DNA of 8,430 nucleotides, from NCBI GenBank assembly GCA_025965815.1, contig JAOPWF010000140.1, positions 1 through 8,430 of the forward strand, in the 5' to 3' direction. Of the stretch, positions 6,188 through 8,430 are shown one piece after another. The notes under the pieces were generated by a model. That model saw nothing but the letters and a program-made list of their open reading frames with translations, was not told the DNA's origin and did no database searches. This stretch comes from Mycobacterium sp. Its GTDB lineage: Bacteria; Actinomycetota; Actinomycetes; Mycobacteriales; Mycobacteriaceae. The first letter of the stretch is position 1. Every line of letters begins with the position of its first letter. The position numbers and the translations under genes were made by a program.

Positions 6188-6967
6188 GTGCCCATCGCAT
6201 CGCTCGGATTTCGCACGGACGTCATGCTGCTTGCGCTCGGAGGATCTTCGATCACCGAGCACGACGGCCTGACCGTCGTCGCGACGCCGAGTACACCAGA
6301 CTTCTGGTGGGGCAACTTCGTGCTGGCGCCGAACGCTGGCGCCCTGGACGCCGCGGTCGCCCTGCATGCCGAAGCGTTCCCCGGGGCCGACTTCGTGTCA
6401 ATCGGTATCGACGGGACAGACGGGGCGCCGGGTATCCAGACGGCGGCCGCCGCTCACGGGCCGGTGGTCGAACGCAGCACCGCGCTCAGTTCGACGGCGG
6501 TGACCCTGCCGCCTCACCCGAATACCGACGCCGACGTGCGCCGACTGCAGAGCGACGAGAACTTCGAGGCGGCCGTGGACCTCCACTACACGAACAACCC
6601 CGGCAGCGGACGTCACTTCACTGAAGGCCGATTCACGACCTGGCGCCGGCTGGCAGACGAGGGCCACGGAGCATGGTTCGGCGCGTTCCTCAACGGGCGG
6701 CTCTGCGCCGGCTTGGGCCTGTATACCGATGGCAACGGCGTTGCCCGCTTCCAGGCGGTCGACACGCATCCGGACCACCGCCGGCGCGGGCTTGCCGGGA
6801 CGCTCGTGCACCACACGGGAACCGAAGGTCTGACGTGGGCGGGGGTTAAGACTCTCGTGATCCTCGCCGACCCCGGGGACGACGCGATCCGGGTCTACCG
6901 GTCGGTGGGCTTCGACGGCACCGAAACGCAGGTCCAGTTGCTGCGCAAGCCGTCGGGCCACGCCTAG
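6188..6967 (+). CDS. GNAT family N-acetyltransferase
   Basis: This encodes 259 residues. The C-terminal half is a GNAT fold. Strand 4 and motif A are FQAVDTHPDHRRRGLAGTLV at 188-207, with the RRRGLAG pyrophosphate-binding turn that holds acetyl-CoA. They are followed by KTLVILADPGDDAIRVYRSVGF (221-242), whose YRSVGF is the usual motif B end. Residues 1-110 form an N-terminal half (DFWWGNFVL at 38-46, FPGADFVSIGID at 64-75) resembling a degenerate GNAT-like domain. This arrangement is common in two-domain actinobacterial acetyltransferases. The acceptor could be a small amine, an antibiotic or a protein N-terminus; nothing in the sequence decides. The GTG start at 6188 is supported by a -10 box at leaderless spacing. 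The gene ends 3 bp from the convergent hdeD stop, leaving no room for an intergenic terminator. Confidence 0.88.
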   Translation: MPIASLGFRTDVMLLALGGSSITEHDGLTVVATPSTPDFWWGNFVLAPNAGALDAAVALHAEAFPGADFVSIGIDGTDGAPGIQTAAAAHGPVVERSTALSSTAVTLPPHPNTDADVRRLQSDENFEAAVDLHYTNNPGSGRHFTEGRFTTWRRLADEGHGAWFGAFLNGRLCAGLGLYTDGNGVARFQAVDTHPDHRRRGLAGTLVHHTGTEGLTWAGVKTLVILADPGDDAIRVYRSVGFDGTETQVQLLRKPSGHA

Positions 6968-6970
6968 AAC

Positions 6971-7582
6971 TCAGGGCCTGCTTGGGGTTCCGGTCTTGAC
7001 CGGGATCCTGGTGCCTCCTCTGCGCATGACGAACGCCGACACGACTTCAAACACACCGATGACGATCAGCCAGACGCCCACCACGATGGCCAGTGTGACG
7101 ATCGATGCGAGGGGCGCCGCGAGCACGACGATGCCGGCGATCAAAGTGATAACACCGAAGAAGATCTGCCAGCCGCGTCCTGGTATGGCGGGATCACTGA
7201 TAGCCGCAACCGTGGCGGCAACGCCTCGGAAGATGAAGCCGATGCCGACCCAGATCGCTAAGAGGAGGACGGCGTAGTCCTGGCCGAAGTGCCGGAAAGC
7301 CAGGATGGCGAGGATGAGGGCCGCGGCGCCGCTGACGAAGAACAGGATGCGGCCGGCTGTGGACATCGGCAACGTCAACGCGAGGAACAACTGCGCGCCG
7401 CCAATGAGGAGTAGGTAGACCCCGAACAAGACCGAGGCGACCAGGACGGAGATGCCCGGCCACGCCAAAATTACGACGCCGACGATAACGGCCAACAGTC
7501 CCGTGGCTAGCGCCGCTTTCCACAGCTGGAACCCTCTTGGAGGATCGAAAGTGGTCATGCCCGGGTGATCGGTGTGCAGCAT
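6971..7582 (-). CDS. HdeD/DUF308 family integral membrane protein
   Basis: This encodes 203 residues from the ATG at 7582, with six predicted membrane segments (about 22-42, 45-67, 78-97, 103-127, 138-158 and 162-190) in two repeats of three, as in the HdeD/DUF308 family. Typical phrases are WPGISVLVASVLFGVYLLLIGG and GWQIFFGVITLIAGIVVL. E. coli HdeD is an inner-membrane protein linked to acid resistance at high cell density; the biochemical role in mycobacteria is unknown. The ATG at 7582 is chosen because GAGG lies 7 bases upstream. The frame is open from a GTG at 7645, and an ATG at 7558 (195 residues) is an alternative. A DosR-like box 118 bp upstream suggests induction under hypoxia, nitric oxide or stasis. 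The 3' end converges on the GNAT gene. Confidence 0.88.
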   Translation of the reverse strand: MLHTDHPGMTTFDPPRGFQLWKAALATGLLAVIVGVVILAWPGISVLVASVLFGVYLLLIGGAQLFLALTLPMSTAGRILFFVSGAAALILAILAFRHFGQDYAVLLLAIWVGIGFIFRGVAATVAAISDPAIPGRGWQIFFGVITLIAGIVVLAAPLASIVTLAIVVGVWLIVIGVFEVVSAFVMRRGGTRIPVKTGTPSRP

Positions 7583-7700
7583 CTGAAAACCTCGTTCGTC
7601 TAGTAACGGGTCGCGTGTCGGCGGGAAGCATGTCGCATAGGCCACCGCGAAACGCTCCAGTTAGAAGTTTGGCAATCTTTTCGGCCATCGCGTGCGCCCC

Positions 7701-7720
7701 GTCGGGCCGAAAGTTCCGAC
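7701..7720. promoter_or_regulatory. DosR-like (dormancy) box upstream of hdeD
   Basis: The minus strand reads GTCGGAACTTTCGGCCCGAC. Against the published DosR consensus TTSGGGACTWWAGTCCCSAA I count 15 of 20 positions matching, and the core GGAACTTTCGGCCC resembles the GGGACTTTNGNCCC cores of dormancy genes with one change. The outer arms GTCGG/CCGAC are a perfect inverted repeat. It is 118 bp upstream of the hdeD ATG, a little far but within reach if the transcript has a leader. Confidence 0.45.
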
Positions 7721-7797
7721 TGCCATTCGTGCTGCGAGCACCACACGTCGCAGCTCCTGGCTCAGCGCGCCGACGACAAACGCGTAATGAGGGCACC

Positions 7798-7811
7798 GGG
7801 TCGGGTGTCCC
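7798..7811. promoter_or_regulatory. Weaker second DosR-like core
   Basis: On the minus strand GGGACACCCGACCC keeps the GGGAC and CCC ends and the central G of a DosR core (10 of 14 against GGGACTTTCGGCCC) but has poor flanks. DosR promoters often carry two boxes, which is the reason to list it. Alone it would not be convincing. Confidence 0.2.
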
Positions 7812-7846
7812 TCGTGCAAAAGTTGGCCAGTCGATGCACCGGGTGG

Positions 7847-8125
7847 TCAGTGTGGGCAGGACACGTCGATAGAGACGATGGTGTGTTGCTTTTCGTCGAG
7901 GCTGGCCGAGTCGTCGAGGGTGGGGTGGATGCCCGTGACGGAGCACCGTGACAGCGGACTGGCGGTGATCCCGTCGACTTGCACGTTGTAGCCCTCGGCT
8001 TCCGGGCTTGTCACGGTGTCAGCTGCCGATCCGGCGGAGGGGAACGCCGCCGCCGCTCCGGTGCGTCCTGACGCCGCGGCCGCTAGGGCACCCGCCGCCG
8101 CTGTCGTGACGACAATCTTCTACAT
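7847..8125 (-). pseudogene. Small exported mycobacterial protein with TAG as second codon
   Basis: A 92-codon frame runs from the ATG at 8125 to TGA at 7849-7847 on the minus strand, but its second codon is TAG (8122-8120). Past that codon the reading is a normal small exported protein: KIVVTTAAAGALAAAA as a signal peptide core, a short Ala/Gly/Ser stretch with a possible cut at SAA before Asp36, then DTVTSPEAEGYNVQVDG, PLSRCSVTGIHPTL (Cys61) and a final IVSIDVSCPH (Cys90). I recall intact relatives in many mycobacteria with Lys at this second position (MKKIV-type start) and the same YNVQ, C-x-VTGIHPT and VDVSCP signatures. Their function is unknown. GGAAGG sits 9 bases before the ATG. An earlier in-frame ATG at 8176 also runs into the same TAG. 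No GTG, TTG or CTG start lies in the signal region; only an ATT at codon 4 could restart. Confidence 0.65.
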
Positions 8126-8133
8126 TGTGGAAC

Positions 8134-8139
8134 CCTTCC
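8134..8139 (-). promoter_or_regulatory. Ribosome binding site before the ATG-TAG start
   Basis: On the minus strand GGAAGG (8139-8134), followed by a further G, is 8 bases from the ATG at 8125. Its quality supports 8125 as the original start codon, which makes the TAG next to it a lesion rather than untranslated leader. Confidence 0.5.
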
Positions 8140-8278
8140 TGGGGCGAGCGGCAGACTCGCTCACGCGTTGTTTCATGACGGAGTAATGGAGTCTGGGAAG
8201 GGGTGGGCGAAGCTTGACGGATATGTGGAGTTCTCGTGGAGATTGCCGGTAGAGCGGCCTTCCCCGAATCACGGAATA

Positions 8279-8430
8279 TCACGACAACGAGTCGTCCAAT
8301 TCACCGAGCGAGGCGATCAGGGCACTGTTGGCCGTGTAGTCGACCGGGCATGCGATGACGCTGACGGTGTCGGCCTCAACGGCTTCGCGCAGGGTCGGGA
8401 GCAGTTCGTCGGGCGCCGTGATGCGGTAGC
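8279..8430 (-). CDS. Acetolactate synthase-like ThDP-dependent enzyme, C-terminal part (partial, enters from right edge)
   Basis: The minus strand from the window edge to TGA at 8281-8279 gives 49 residues: YRITAPDELLPTLREAVE, then SVIACPVDYTANSALIAS and a final LGELDDSLS. In acetolactate synthases and related thiamine-diphosphate enzymes the chain ends this way: a helix reading DELLPTLREA (the family's usual L..AL.EAL), a strand ending in the conserved PVDY motif, and a short tail reading LGEL. The start and the cofactor-binding GDG motif lie outside the window. The stop is 153 bp upstream of the small exported-protein start on the same strand. The fragment resembles the subfamily of the enzyme whose N-terminus lies at 1-181, so two paralogues or a duplication may flank this segment. 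Confidence 0.75.
   Translation of the reverse strand, partial: YRITAPDELLPTLREAVEADTVSVIACPVDYTANSALIASLGELDDSLS

Larger units (their letters stand above)
7583..7846. other. Intergenic region with candidate DosR sites
   Basis: These 264 bp separate hdeD from the small exported-protein gene. Open frames across it are unconvincing: the long minus frame here is out of frame with hdeD and reads as low-complexity Arg/His/Pro, and I recognise no conserved protein. It holds a good DosR-like box at 7701-7720 and a weaker one at 7798-7811, and is therefore most likely the hdeD control region. Confidence 0.5.

Noticed and set aside
6990..7003. Inverted repeat CCGGTC-TT-GACCGG after the GNAT gene as a terminator
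   Set aside because: It lies inside the hdeD coding end, its loop of 2 bases is too small, and no T-run follows on either strand.
7194..7946. Minus-strand 250-codon frame overlapping hdeD in another frame
   Set aside because: It covers hdeD out of frame and is Arg/His/Pro-rich without motifs. The piece starting MAEKIAKLLTGAF near 7687 looks protein-like but runs straight into shadow sequence.
8019..8282. Minus-strand 87-codon frame near the right edge
   Set aside because: It is out of frame with the exported protein, whose own frame carries family-like motifs. No signal peptide or domain is visible.
1..8430. A single acetolactate synthase gene split by an 8-kb insertion
   Set aside because: On the minus strand a split gene would have its N-terminal part at the right and C-terminal part at the left. 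The order here is the reverse, and no mobile-element gene or terminal repeat is seen.
1..8430. CRISPR array, tRNA, rRNA, toxin-antitoxin or phage genes
   Set aside because: No regularly spaced direct repeats, cloverleaf, integrase, transposase or recognisable toxin/antitoxin frame was found on either strand.

Overview
The window looks like a chromosomal segment of a non-tuberculous Mycobacterium (Mycolicibacterium-type). The evidence is high G+C with G/C-rich third codon positions, many GTG starts, apparent leaderless promoters with a TANNNT -10 box, an overlapping MmpS/MmpL pair, and small exported proteins of kinds known mainly from mycobacteria (DUF732, and a DUF5078-like protein). I see no transposase, integrase, phage gene, CRISPR array, tRNA or rRNA.

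Layout. At the left edge (1-181, minus) is the N-terminus of an acetolactate-synthase-like thiamine-diphosphate enzyme running off the window. Divergent from it are two small exported proteins on the plus strand, DUF732 (255-590) and DUF5078-like (631-1101), closed by a strong intrinsic terminator (1154-1186). Converging on that terminator is the main intact unit, a minus-strand mmpS-mmpL pair (4507 down to 1200) with a 4-base GTGA overlap. Its product is a tripartite-type RND exporter of the MmpL4/5 group with its periplasmic MmpS partner. Upstream of mmpS lie the frame-broken remains of a small exported-protein gene (4760-4504, ending in an ATGA overlap with mmpS), a control region with a perfect 16-bp palindrome and a promoter-overlapping inverted repeat, and a dacB-type (peptidase S13/PBP4) remnant with an in-frame stop and no C-terminal two thirds (5460-4984).

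The middle-right part has two plus-strand genes, a small SAM-dependent methyltransferase (5525-6112) and a GNAT acetyltransferase with an apparently leaderless GTG start (6188-6967). The GNAT gene ends 3 bp from a convergent HdeD/DUF308 membrane protein (7582-6971, minus). Upstream of hdeD is a good match to the DosR (dormancy regulator) box at 7701-7720 and a weaker one at 7798-7811. Further right (8125-7847, minus) is a small exported protein whose second codon is TAG directly after a well-placed ATG and ribosome binding site. The right edge (8430-8279, minus) holds the C-terminus of another acetolactate-synthase-like enzyme.

Two themes stand out. First, three of the genes are broken by what look like single-base events or truncation (dacB remnant, pre-mmpS gene, codon-2 TAG gene), while mmpS, mmpL, the methyltransferase, the GNAT gene and hdeD are open. 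This suggests ongoing local decay or, less interestingly, assembly errors. Second, both edges hold parts of the same enzyme family on the same strand, in the order expected for two tandem paralogues rather than one split gene. I found no convincing new multi-gene system; the best leads are regulatory sites and the broken small exported genes. All family assignments come from reading the sequence and memory of the families, not from a database search.
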